A stretch of 64,000 nucleotides of DNA. It comes from Symbiopectobacterium purcellii. GTDB taxonomy: Bacteria > Pseudomonadota > Gammaproteobacteria > Enterobacterales > Enterobacteriaceae. Below are positions 28,906 to 38,500 of the stretch, piece by piece. Position numbers and translations under genes: made by a program. The stretch's first letter is position 1, and every line of letters begins with the position of its first letter. The stretch is from NCBI RefSeq assembly GCF_019797845.1, contig NZ_CP081864.1, forward strand, positions 3,968,001-4,032,000, in the 5' to 3' direction. The notes under the pieces are model-generated. The model did no database searches. It was not told where the DNA came from and saw only the letters and a program-made list of their open reading frames with translations.

Positions 28906-30696
28906 TTACACCTTGAAGTGCCCGACCGTGGAGTGTAGCTCTTCCGTTTGTGCCAGCAGCGCTTCTGTGGCCGCCGTGGATTCCTGCACCAGCGCCGCAT
29001 TTTGCTGCACCATCGAATCCAACTGCGCCATCGCCTTGTTGATCTCCTGAATGCCGCGCATCTGTTCATTCGCCGCGTGGGTAATTTCCGACATCACCGT
29101 GGTCACGGTAGAAACGCCACCGACAATCTCCTGCATCGTGTTGCTGGCCTGACGCACTTGCGTAGAGCCGGAGGTCACTCCGACCACGGTCGCTTCAATC
29201 AGGGTTTTGATCTCTTTGGCTGCCTGCGCGCTGCGTTGTGCCAGCGCGCGAACTTCAGAGGCAACCACCGCAAAACCACGCCCCTGCTCACCCGCCCTTG
29301 CGGCTTCAACTGCCGCATTCAGCGCCAGAATATTGGTCTGGAAAGCAATGCCGTCAATCACACCGATAATATCGCCGATCTTGCCGGACGCCGCGACAAT
29401 ATCTTCCATAGTCACAATCACGTCCGAAACTACTTTACCGCCAATGCTGGCATCTTCAGACAGGATACGCGCCTGACTGTTCACATGCTGTGCCGAACTG
29501 GCCGATTCGGTGACCGCTGCCGAGATTTGTTCCAGCGAGGCGGCTGTTTGTTGAATACTTGCTGCCGCTGACTCAGTACGCGCAGAAAGATCGTTGTTAC
29601 CTAACGAAATTTCATCCACTGCGACTTTCACCGAGGCGCTGATATCACGAATCTGAATCATCACCATGCTGAGCTTGTCGATAAAGACGTTGAATGAACG
29701 GGCAATCTGCGCCACTTCATCATGGCCTTCATCGGGTAAGCGCCGGCTCAAATCATTGTTACCGTTGCTGATGTCATCCATCGCATCGCGCACTTGCAGC
29801 AGGCGTTTCAGGGTTTTAGTAATAATGACGCCAACAACCAGCGAGCCGAGCAGTGAAATAATCACCAGCGTTATCACCGAGGTCGTCAGCAGCGAACGCA
29901 TGCCTGCCTTGGCTTCTGCCCGGTCGAGCGCCACCAAAATGTACCAGTCGGTGCCCGCAATCGGGGCCGCCCGCACCATACGCTCCGCGCCCCCCATCTC
30001 AACGGTCACCGGGTGCTGAGCGGTCAGTAATTCGCTGAGCACCACGCCCGGTGCAATATCCGTAATATTTTTCAGCGTCAGATTTTCATCCGGGTGCGCA
30101 ATGATCACACCGTTTTTGTCTATCAGCACGCCAAAACTGGCTGGCGTTGGGTTGATGGAACGCACGTTGGCAATCACATTTTCCATCGTCACGTCACTGC
30201 CCAGTACACCTCTGACGCTGGAACCCGTAACCACCGGTGAGACAAACGACACCACCAGCTTGTTGGTTACCATATCAATATAAGGCGTGGTGGCAACCGG
30301 TTTACCCACCTGCACGGCCTGCTTGTACCAGGGGCGAACGGTCGGATTTTAGTCCGCCGGAATACCGCCCGGATCGGCAAATTTTGCCGTACCATCGGCA
30401 TACCCCATATAGACGTTGAGGAATTTCCCCGCCGACACCATCTGTTTGAACAGCGGAATCGGGTCCTCATGGGTCAATACCCAGTCGTTCATGGAGGAGA
30501 TCATCTGAATTTTTGACGCCACCCAGTCGCTGATGGCCAGACTGTGACTACTGGTCACCGAATCCAGCGTATCCTCAATGGAAGACTCATTCGCATTATT
30601 CGCAATGGTGTAATTCAGGTAGGTATTTACGGCGAGAGAAAAAACCACAATAGATGCACACACCGCCAATATGCGCGCTCGCGTTGTTTTCAGCAT
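28906..30696 (-). pseudogene. Methyl-accepting chemotaxis protein with in-frame stop
   Basis: A chemoreceptor of 597 codons, broken at codon 116 by TAA (30349-30351). The first 115 codons give an N-terminal membrane helix and the start of a dCache-type periplasmic sensor. The frame then continues unchanged ([12 protein letters not shown], the standard dCache motif, follows the stop directly). After it come the rest of the sensor, a second membrane helix, a HAMP domain and a full signalling domain with the hairpin tip [35 protein letters not shown]. The context makes the lost codon most likely a tyrosine ([12 protein letters not shown]). The downstream ORF could start internally but would lack the first helix. 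A FliA-type promoter precedes the gene, so it belonged to the motility regulon. The ligand is unknown. Confidence 0.85.
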
Positions 30697-30730
30697 AAAT
30701 CACTCTTAGTGGAAGATAGCTATATATTCT

Positions 30731-30757
30731 ATAACGACAGAATAAAATCAAACTTGA
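30731..30757 (-). promoter_or_regulatory. FliA (sigma28) promoter of the chemoreceptor
   Basis: On the minus strand TCAAGTTT-N11-GTCGTTAT matches the flagellar class 3 consensus TAAAGTTT-N11-GCCGATAA in spacing and in most positions. It lies about 35 bases before the chemoreceptor start, the expected place. Confidence 0.7.
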
Positions 30758-31129
30758 GCGCGGATTGCGGCGCTAAAGAAGATGTATAACAGGAAAATAG
30801 AACTTAGTATGATATTTTTCACTCATTCAGGCCTGCACTTCACGGCGCATTACCAGATTGGCATAAAAAATCAGTTTATTTCATCAAATAAAATGATATC
30901 ACCGAGATAGTGTGCTTATTAATAGATATAAGAAAAAGATATGAATATTGAGCGAGTTATTCGCTATTTATCCAGTCAATTAATGGCTTGGCGCACAGGG
31001 TGATAATTTCCATACGGCACCACAGGCCTTTGTTCGGCGACAAGATCAACGAAACTGCGGCCGAATAAAAATCTGGCTATGAGCGTTTTTTCAAGATGAA
31101 GGTGCTTTGATGCCGTGGGTGAGGCGAGC

Positions 31130-31151
31130 TTGCCCCTGCATGCAGGGGCAA
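31130..31151 (-). terminator. Perfect 22-bp palindrome after ppnP
   Basis: Each half is TTGCCCCTGCA. It begins four bases after the ppnP stop. With no loop bases beyond the central GCATGC and no T run, it would form a tight hairpin in RNA, a plausible factor-assisted terminator. As DNA it could equally be a binding site for a dimeric protein. Confidence 0.45.
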
Positions 31152-31155
31152 TAAA

Positions 31156-31440
31156 TCAGAGGTATTTGCACAGATAAGAGGTCGGTTCGGCCACTTGCAG
31201 GTAGAACTCACTGTTGCCCGGCACAGAGAATACGGCACCGGGTCCGAAAACTTGCCATTCATCGCTGCCCGGCAGTTTTACCGTTAGCGCGCCGCTCACC
31301 ACGGTCATCTCTTCCGGCTGTCCAGTACCAAAGGTGTACTCTCCCGCTTCCATTACGCCCACGCTGGCACGGCCGATGGAGTCACTGTCAAAACCGATAG
31401 ATTTCACTTTTCCAGAAAAATATTCATTAACATTCAACAT
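31156..31440 (-). CDS. ppnP: PpnP pyrimidine/purine nucleoside phosphorylase
   Basis: A 94-residue single-domain cupin that phosphorolyses a broad set of nucleosides (formerly YaiE). The N-terminus [17 protein letters not shown] and the whole length match the family. The start at 31440 is the family start; the longer frame adds 25 unrelated residues. AGGTG precedes it. It lies 55 bases downstream of aroL on the same strand and near rdgC, as in other enterobacteria. Confidence 0.93.
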   Translation of the reverse strand: MLNVNEYFSGKVKSIGFDSDSIGRASVGVMEAGEYTFGTGQPEEMTVVSGALTVKLPGSDEWQVFGPGAVFSVPGNSEFYLQVAEPTSYLCKYL

Positions 31441-31495
31441 AAATACAGCACCTGTGATCAGAAACGAGAAAAAAGAAATAACAGACGAAAACCGC

Positions 31496-32020
31496 CTATG
31501 AAGCGGCAGAAACACGTAACATTTGCAGGATCTCTGTCACGATAACATCCGGCGTGGCAGAGGCAGCGACCACATGGTGCGCCACATCGCGGTACAGCGT
31601 CTCGCGCGCCGCCAGCACGTCGGCCATCTCGTCAACAATCGGACGTCCCGTTAAGGTGGGGCGTTGGTGCGCTTCAGGGCAGGCTTCCAGACGATCGCCC
31701 AACAGCGTCGCAGAGGCAAACAGATAGATAACTATCCCTTGCGAGCGCATAAACTGACGGTTTTGCGGCGAAAGCACCATACCTCCGCCAGTGGCGATCA
31801 CACAGCGCGACTGTGTCACTTGTTGCAGGGCGACGCTTTCTCGCTGGCGAAAACCGTGCCACCCTTCATTAGCAACCACCTCTGCCACACTCATTTTGCT
31901 GGTTTGCTGCATAAACAGATCGGTATCGGCAAACTGATAACCTAACGCACGCGCCAGCGCAGTGCCGACCGTGGTTTTACCGCATCCTCTGGCCCCAACC
32001 ATAAAAATGGGCTGTGACAT
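31496..32020 (-). CDS. aroL: AroL shikimate kinase II
   Basis: A 174-residue kinase that phosphorylates shikimate in the chorismate pathway. Walker A is GARGCGKTT (residues 9-17), the substrate region DTD is near residue 32, and ATGGGMVL carries the glycine-rich shikimate contact. The length equals that of E. coli AroL. The start at 32020 drops seven unrelated N-terminal residues of the longer frame. I found no clear TyrR box (TGTAAA-N6-TTTACA) in the 296 bases upstream (32021-32316). Confidence 0.93.
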   Translation of the reverse strand: MSQPIFMVGARGCGKTTVGTALARALGYQFADTDLFMQQTSKMSVAEVVANEGWHGFRQRESVALQQVTQSRCVIATGGGMVLSPQNRQFMRSQGIVIYLFASATLLGDRLEACPEAHQRPTLTGRPIVDEMADVLAARETLYRDVAHHVVAASATPDVIVTEILQMLRVSAAS

Positions 32021-32234
32021 GTAATGACCTACCCTTCTCACTTTCCCGGCAGTTTCCGGAACCTATTAATCGATATCAACTGGCATCATACCGATAAAGC
32101 ATGACAACAAGAAAGCCTCTGGTGGTTAATCCGCATATCTATCCTGATTTACCCCGCATCACCGCCACGTTGTTTGTTATTTCGGGGTAAATGCACGATT
32201 TAATGAAATAGATAGCAAAGGGAAAAGCAGGAAA

Positions 32235-32260
32235 GGCTGCCATCACCAAGGATAGCAGCC
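32235..32260 (-). terminator. Terminator of the asparaginase gene
   Basis: GGCTGC/GCAGCC (6-bp stem, 14-base loop) is followed on the minus strand by TTTCCTGCTTTTCCC. It lies 57 bases past the stop codon. The stem is short, so confidence is moderate. Confidence 0.5.
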
Positions 32261-32316
32261 TGCTGTGCGCCCATCAGGAACGATAGTGCGCGGTATTTCC
32301 ACGTGCGACTCAGGCG

Positions 32317-33366
32317 TCAGTAGGTATGGAAATATTCCTGAATCACGTCGGCATTGTGCGTTTTGCTCAAGGCCAACATCAGCAGAATGCGCGATTTGGC
32401 GGGGTTAAGCGAATCTGAAACCAGGCCAGGCTGGTTGGCATCGGGCGGGACAACACCACTGCCGGTACGGGTGGAGCGTACCACTACGATCCCCTTATTG
32501 AGCGCTTTACGAATGCCCGCGTCGCTGCGTTTGGAAACGCTGCCAGCGCCCATTCCGGCGTAGACGATACCCTGAACGCCGTGTGTGATGGCCGCATCAT
32601 ACATATACTCGGGGTCGTCTTGATAACCATAGATAATATCGACACGAGGCAGCGTTTTAACGCCGGCGATGTCAAACACCGAGCGCGTGGTGTGGATTTT
32701 GTCCAAGCGGGTATTGAATTAGACGCGATCGCCAACGATCGAGCCTAAATACCCCTCTTCAGGCGCCTTGAAGGTATCCAGCGTCGACGCATTAGTTTTG
32801 CTGATAAAACGCTCAGAGCCAATGCGATCGTTCAACACCACCATCACCCCACGACCACGTGCGTTTTTCTCCGCCGCCACTTTAACCGCACCGTACAGGT
32901 TCATCGGACCATCTGCGCTGATGGCAGTGGCAGGACGCATTGCCGCTACGAACACCACCGGCTTGTCACTTTTCACCGTCAGTTGCAGAAAATACGGTGA
33001 TTCATCCAGGGTATCCGTACCGTGCGTGATGACCACACCATCGACATCGTCGCGCGCCAACAGTGCATTGACACGGTGGCTTAGCGTCAGCAACACGTCG
33101 CTGGTCATGTTCTCGCTGCCAATGTTCGCCACCTGCTCACCGCTGATGGTTGCCAAAGTTTTTAACTCAGGAACAGCGTTAATCAGGGTATCACCCCCCA
33201 ATGCACCAGCCTTATATCCGGTCGTTTGCGTGTTTGCCGCAGCGGAACCGGCAATGGTACCGCCGGTTGCCAGGATCACGATATGGGGTAATTTTTCCGC
33301 CGCACCCGCTAACGCGGAAAAACATACCACCATCACTACTAACAGCGATCTCACTATCCTTTTCAT
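32317..33366 (-). pseudogene. ansB: Periplasmic L-asparaginase II with in-frame stop
   Basis: A type II asparaginase of 350 codons, interrupted at codon 216 by TAA (32719-32721). A signal peptide (about residues 1-23) is followed by the catalytic TGGTIAG (T37), [10 protein letters not shown] and [13 protein letters not shown]. After the stop, and in the same frame, come [30 protein letters not shown] and the C-terminal VIQEYFHTY. The family usually has a tyrosine at the broken position (for example Y in KIDYQRT of E. coli AnsB), so TAT or TAC to TAA is the likely change. Without readthrough no active tetramer is expected, because the C-terminal domain completes the active site. The start at 33366 is chosen for the signal peptide. 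Confidence 0.88.
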
Positions 33367-33686
33367 CACAGTTATCCACTCTTCAGTGCATGAACAATAA
33401 AATGCCACTACTGCCTGCCACAGCAGCATTTCCCTACGAAATAAACGGATTTATCGCGTATAAACGTTTCCTATGTTGCTATTTACCTCTCAATGATTCC
33501 GAAGCCGCTCATCTTGCCCGAGTGTAAGCAGCGGTATCGTTTGCGGGATCGCAAATTGGCAATAACCTAATGAAAAAAAATGCAAAAAGAAGTAAAAATG
33601 CAAGGCGCACGCTATAGCTTGCGCCTCAGGGAAAGAGAGGGGAATCTGCCGTGATACGCCCGCAGATAGCGGTGGGAGTATACGCG
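33367..33686. other. Intergenic region upstream of asparaginase
   Basis: These 320 bases hold the asparaginase promoter (not resolved by eye) and, toward the right, the A-rich strand and hairpin of the terminator that serves the MetE-like gene at 33687. No credible ORF is seen. Confidence 0.45.
33571..33625 (-). terminator. Terminator of the second MetE-like gene
   Basis: On the minus strand GGCGCAAGC-TATA-GCGTGCGCC forms a 9-bp stem with one mismatch. It is followed by three T-rich tracts, including eight consecutive T residues. It lies 61 bases beyond the stop codon. Confidence 0.75.
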
Positions 33687-34808
33687 CTACTCCGACATCA
33701 CCCAGATCTCATGGGCAAGATTGACCACGTGGCGCAGTTTGTTCCATTGCTGCTCCTCCGTCAGCCATGCGGCGCTCTCGGCTGAGGCAAATCCGCACAT
33801 CGGACTCAATGCCAATTGGTTTAGCGGTAAGTAGAGCGAGGCGTCATTAATTCGACGCTTGATGCTGCGCGCATCCTCCAGCTCTCCGGTTTCAGAGGTG
33901 ATAACACCGAGCACCACGGTTTGTGCGCCGATAGCGCGCAACGTTTCCAATCCGCTGAAATGCGCATCTGCATACTCCAGAAAAAGGCTGTTCACGTTCA
34001 AGCGGCCCAGCGCTTTGGCAATTACATCGGCAAAGGGATTACGGTGCAGAATTTTGGTATCCAGATCGCCACTGCATACGTGCAGGCTGATATACATATC
34101 CTTTGGCTTATCCTGCATGATACGGTTAAGCAAAGAAACGCAGTGCTCAATGAGCTGATAAGGATCGGTGCCATCATCCAGTTCGGTGCGGATCGCTGCG
34201 ACATCACCGAACAGGCTCCAGAACGTATCATCCAGTTGCAGGTAGCGGCAGCCCTGGGCGTAAAAAGCGTTCAGCGCCTGAACATATACCTGCGCTAAGT
34301 CTTCGCAGTAGGCATCCAACGCCTGATAGACACCATTTCGGCGCAAAGAGCGATACATCAACATGCAGGGGCTTGGCAGCGTCTGCTTGGCGACGGCCTG
34401 GGGATCGTCACCCACCGCCTGATGCAGAAAACGGTAATGCGCCAAAAAGGGATGCTCGGGATTAAAAGAGACCGGCCCCACCACCTGAAGATGGCAAGTG
34501 GCCATCTCCTGCCGCGTCATACAATAATTCTGATTCCCCTCCGGGCCAGCGATACCGTGCAGGTGGGCAAAAAAGTCGTAATGTCCACCGGTTCTACGCA
34601 GCACACCATCGGTAATCACATGAATACCGCAGGCCTTTTGCTGTTCCACTACGCGTCTGACTTCATCGTCTTCCACTTGTGTCAGCTGTAGGCGCGTGAG
34701 CTTGCCTGCCACGAACGCCGAGCGCGCGCGTTTCAGGCAAGCAGGGCGCAGCAGGCTCCCGACGTGATCGGCATGAAACGGGGGGTATTTTTGTATTGTA
34801 CGACGCAT
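33687..34808 (-). CDS. MetE-like zinc methyltransferase, second paralogue
   Basis: A 373-residue paralogue of the protein encoded at 15265-16377. It shares the N-terminal HVGSLLRPACLKRAR pattern and the zinc ligands (HVC in ISLHVCSGD, E in FLEYAD, C in LSPMCGFAS), and lacks the folate-binding N-terminal half of MetE. The two copies have clearly diverged, so they probably use different methyl donors or thiol acceptors; neither can be assigned from sequence. The start at 34808 has AGGA about ten bases upstream and matches the paralogue's start. A perfect palindrome lies just upstream. Confidence 0.83.
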   Translation of the reverse strand: MRRTIQKYPPFHADHVGSLLRPACLKRARSAFVAGKLTRLQLTQVEDDEVRRVVEQQKACGIHVITDGVLRRTGGHYDFFAHLHGIAGPEGNQNYCMTRQEMATCHLQVVGPVSFNPEHPFLAHYRFLHQAVGDDPQAVAKQTLPSPCMLMYRSLRRNGVYQALDAYCEDLAQVYVQALNAFYAQGCRYLQLDDTFWSLFGDVAAIRTELDDGTDPYQLIEHCVSLLNRIMQDKPKDMYISLHVCSGDLDTKILHRNPFADVIAKALGRLNVNSLFLEYADAHFSGLETLRAIGAQTVVLGVITSETGELEDARSIKRRINDASLYLPLNQLALSPMCGFASAESAAWLTEEQQWNKLRHVVNLAHEIWVMSE

Positions 34809-34821
34809 GATAACGGATCCT

Positions 34822-34852
34822 GTTATTCGAATAACGTTTCTTCCAAACGTCT
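34822..34852 (-). promoter_or_regulatory. Palindrome and single Met-box-like site before the MetE-like paralogue
   Basis: GTTATTCGAATAAC (34822-34835) is a perfect 14-bp palindrome 14 bases before the start codon, within the mRNA leader or promoter. AAACGTCT (34845-34852) matches one MetJ box at 7 of 8 positions but has no good tandem partner. This is a weak case for MetJ control and a better one for an unknown dimeric regulator. Confidence 0.35.
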
Positions 34853-35560
34853 GTTGCAGCGACCTTGGCGTGTGCAAAGGTAGCTGCACACAAACGGCAT
34901 CATTCCTACCATGCTCCCCACGGAGCAGCAAATGCAAACTTCACTTTTCATGCAAAAAAAATGCATATCGCATCAAATTCCAGCAATCAGGGAGGTAGGT
35001 CAAAATCCAAGACGAAACAGGAGGGCAAATGTCGCTAATCACAATATTAGGCAACAGCCTTGAAGTAGGCAAAAGTGAGATAAAAAATTAACAATGGATA
35101 AATATTAATATTCATTATGAATACATTACCGCAACACTCCCCAGCGAGAGAGACGATTTCGTCAATACTTAGCTAACAAGATGAATTAATTAAAAAAACA
35201 CATATCAAGCAGCAATACGTTTACAACACCGCTTAGCGCTATCTTAAGAAATAACTTACATTTTCATGTCGAAACATGTCCAACCGTGTGGATCTTTACA
35301 AAAAGCACTCCTATACCTATTACTCAGATGCACAAAAACACCAGCAATACATAACAAAAAACACTCAAAAAATAAGCGATAAGCGCATTTTCTCGCACGT
35401 CATCACCTGACGCGCGCACGCGGTTGGCGTGTTTTGTTTCACCTTTTCTTCACCAGGTAATGCTTTAGCGCTCCCCTTTTTCTGGAGCCCCGCATTGAAC
35501 GGGTCATATCAACGTATATCCCCGTTCAGACCTCAGTGACGAGCGAAAAAAAGGTGAATC
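34853..35560 (+). promoter_or_regulatory. AT-rich upstream region and leader of the giant adhesin gene
   Basis: About 700 bases without a gene precede the adhesin. The part around 34960-35380 is strongly AT-rich with many A/T tracts, as expected of a silenced or curved promoter region. The part from 35400 is more GC-rich. An 8-bp stem TGAACGGG/CCCGTTCA (35496-35503 with 35521-35528) encloses a 17-base loop 32 bases before the start codon and may act in the mRNA leader. AAGGTG (35551-35556) is the ribosome site. Confidence 0.45.
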
Positions 35561-38500
35561 ATGGAAGAGAACAACGTTGTCCAAGGGTATATCGGTATCA
35601 CGGATCGCCGCGGCAGTGGAAATGTCATTCAACACGTTTCACCTGACGTAACGGATATCGTATTGCAGCACAGCAGCACGGTGAGAATCCCCGGTTCACC
35701 AGACCGTGTTGCTCGCTACGAGCGCCAGGGCGACGATCTCATCTTGCACATGCAGGATGGTACTGTGGTGCGCTATCAACGCTTCTTCTTGCTGGATGCC
35801 GAAGGCTACCACAGCGAACTGGTGTTTGATGATGGCACCCGTCTGACACATATTCATTTTTCCAGTGCTCCCGGCGATGCAGCAGCGCTCAGTGCAGGAG
35901 AAACCATCGCCCTGATTCCGCAATATGATGTTCTCGCTGATATCAGCACACTGCTGTTACACAGCGCTAGCGCGAACGGACTCTCGGCAGCGGCCATCGG
36001 TGGCATTCTCGGTGCCGTAGCACTGAGTGGCGGTGTCATTGCCGCAGCCGCCTCTAACAGCAACGATGACGACAGGCCGTCTACACCACCGCCCTCCCTG
36101 ACCGTTAATCCATTGACCAATGACAATATCCTCAACCGCCAGGAGTACAGCCAATCACAGGTACTGAGCGGCAGCACCCGAGATGTGGCACCAGGGTCGG
36201 TGGTCACGATAGTGTTTAACGGCCTGACCTATACCACACGGGTCGAACAGGATGGCACCTGGAAACTCACGCTGCCAGCCAGCGTATTTGCTGGACTGGA
36301 AGATGGCACCTACCCGATTCAGGTCAGCGTCATCGATGCTCAGGGCGGCACTCACCAACAAAGCGTAGCGTTGGGTATCGACACATTACCGCCATTCCTG
36401 ACAGAAAATATGCTCACTGGCGACAACTACCTCACGGCAGCGGAGCAAGCACAAGGCCAAACTCTGAGTGGACGCGGTGAGGCCGGGTTAACGGTCACAG
36501 TGACGCTTAACGGTAAAACCTACACCACCACAGTCGATAGCGAAGGGAAATGGCAGTTGCCGCTTTCCAGTGCTGATTTGCAAGCGCTGAGCGAAGGCAC
36601 AAACGCGATGACCATCGTGACCGTGGACAAAGCGGGTAATAGCACCAGCATCAGCCGCGAACTGATTGTTGATACTACGCCGCCGACCCTTACGCTACAA
36701 AAACTTACCGGCGATGATTTCCTGACCAGCGATGAATTAAAGAACACGCAAACGTTGTCAGGCGTCACCTCACCCAACGAGGCTGGACAGAGTGTTACCG
36801 TCACCTTAAACGGCAAAACTTACAGCGCCACCGTCAATAGCGACAGATCTTGGAGCGTGCCGCTGCTTGCTTCGGATTTACAAGCGCTTACCGATGGCAC
36901 GTATCCTCTGGTCGCGTCTATCACGGACAAGGCGGGCAATACCACGACGCTGCCCGCTCAAACCATTACCGTGAACAGGGCGGTGGAAGCGATTAACATC
37001 AACACCGTGTCCGGTGACGATCGATTGAACGCCGTCGAAGCCACACAGCCGCTGTTACTCTCCGGCACCACCGCGAATGTGGCGGCGAACCAAACCATCA
37101 CCATTACCTTCAACGGGCATGTTTACACCACGACCACCACCAACAATGGCAGTTGGAGTTTCAGCGTCCCCAGTAGCGATTTGGTCTTTAACACCGACAG
37201 CAGCTATGACATCAGTGCCAGCGTGACAGGCCTGAGCGGCACCACAATTACCACAACGCATCCCGTCACCGTTGTCGTCAACACGCTGCCAGCCGCAACG
37301 CTGGAACCCCCATTTAACGACGGCGTGCTTAACGGCACAGAGGCCGGTCAGGATCAAACGCTGAAAGGCACCACCGGCGTGACCGGGCCGGGCCAGAGCG
37401 TTACCGTCAGCATCGGCGGCCAGGCCTATACGGGCACCGTGGATAACAGCGGCAATTGGCAGGTGAAGATACCCAGCAGCGGCTTGCAAAATTTGCCTTC
37501 CGGCAACGACAGTACCGTCACCGTAGAGGTGAGCGACGCCGCGGGCAATAAAAATGTTCTGAGCAAACCCGTACCCGTGGATACCACGCCGCCCACGTTG
37601 ACCCTTTCTCCGGTGGGACAGGATGACATTCTTAACAATAGCGAGTTGGGCGTAAATCAAATCATCAACGGTACGGCCCCCATAAGCGAAGCCGGCCGTA
37701 CCGTCACCGTCACACTGAACGGCGAAAGTTACTCTGCCATTGTCGACGCCAGCGGTAACTGGCAAATCACCCTGCCAACTACCGACTTGAGCAACCTGAC
37801 CAATGGCTCCCACACCCTCACGGCCACGCTGAGTGACAAAGCCGGAAACAGCAGCACCCTGACCCATACCTTTACCGTCGATAACGGCGTGACATCCTTA
37901 CCGACGCTAACCATTAATCCGTTCGCCGGCGATGACATTGTCAATGGCGCAGAAAGCAAGGTCAGCCACCAACTCAGCGGCACCACAACCCACGTTGAAG
38001 CGGGCCGTACCGTCACACTGATGCTGAACGGCAAAAGCTATTTCGCGGTAGTGGAAAGTGGCGGCACCTGGCACGTTACCGTTTCGAGCGTTGATATGGC
38101 GCTACTGCCAAGTGGCCCGTTGAGCATCACAGCGAACGTCAGCAACCAATCCGGTTACAGCACCAGCGCCAGCAAAGCGATTGAGGTGGATGCCGCAGGT
38201 AATGCCATCGCTATCAACATCATTGCCAGCGATGACCTGATCAATAAGGCAGAAGCCGCTCAGCCGCTGGCCATCAGCGGTAACACGGCTAACGTGCCTG
38301 CCGGGCAAACCGTTACCATCACGCTAAACGGCAAGAGCTACACCACGCAGGTTCAGACCGGTGGTGCCTGGACGCTTCAGATTCCCAGCGCGGACCTTCA
38401 GGCACTCAGCGATGGCAATGCCGCGGTAACCGCCACGGTCAGCGATCCGCAAGGCCAAACCGCCAGCGATCAGCACAATGTGGGCGTGCATATTCATGCA

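Larger units (their letters stand above)
30697..31155. other. Intergenic region between chemoreceptor and ppnP
   Basis: This 459-base AT-rich stretch contains the FliA promoter of the chemoreceptor on its left side and a perfect 22-bp palindrome at 31130-31151 just beyond the ppnP stop. No credible ORF is seen in between. Confidence 0.5.

Noticed and set aside
32021..32316. TyrR boxes upstream of aroL
   Set aside because: No TGTAAA-N6-TTTACA-like sequence could be found by eye.
30349..32721. Reassignment of TAA to tyrosine (two genes with TAY to TAA changes)
   Set aside because: TAA is an ordinary stop at the ends of many intact genes here (for example tsaA, exbB, uxuB), and other lesions are frameshifts, a deletion and a TAG.
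37055..37867. Long antisense ORFs opposite the adhesin (up to 270 codons) and others along 35.7-50.1 kb
   Set aside because: They arise from the repetitive codon pattern of the adhesin, have no recognisable domains, and have no ribosome sites.
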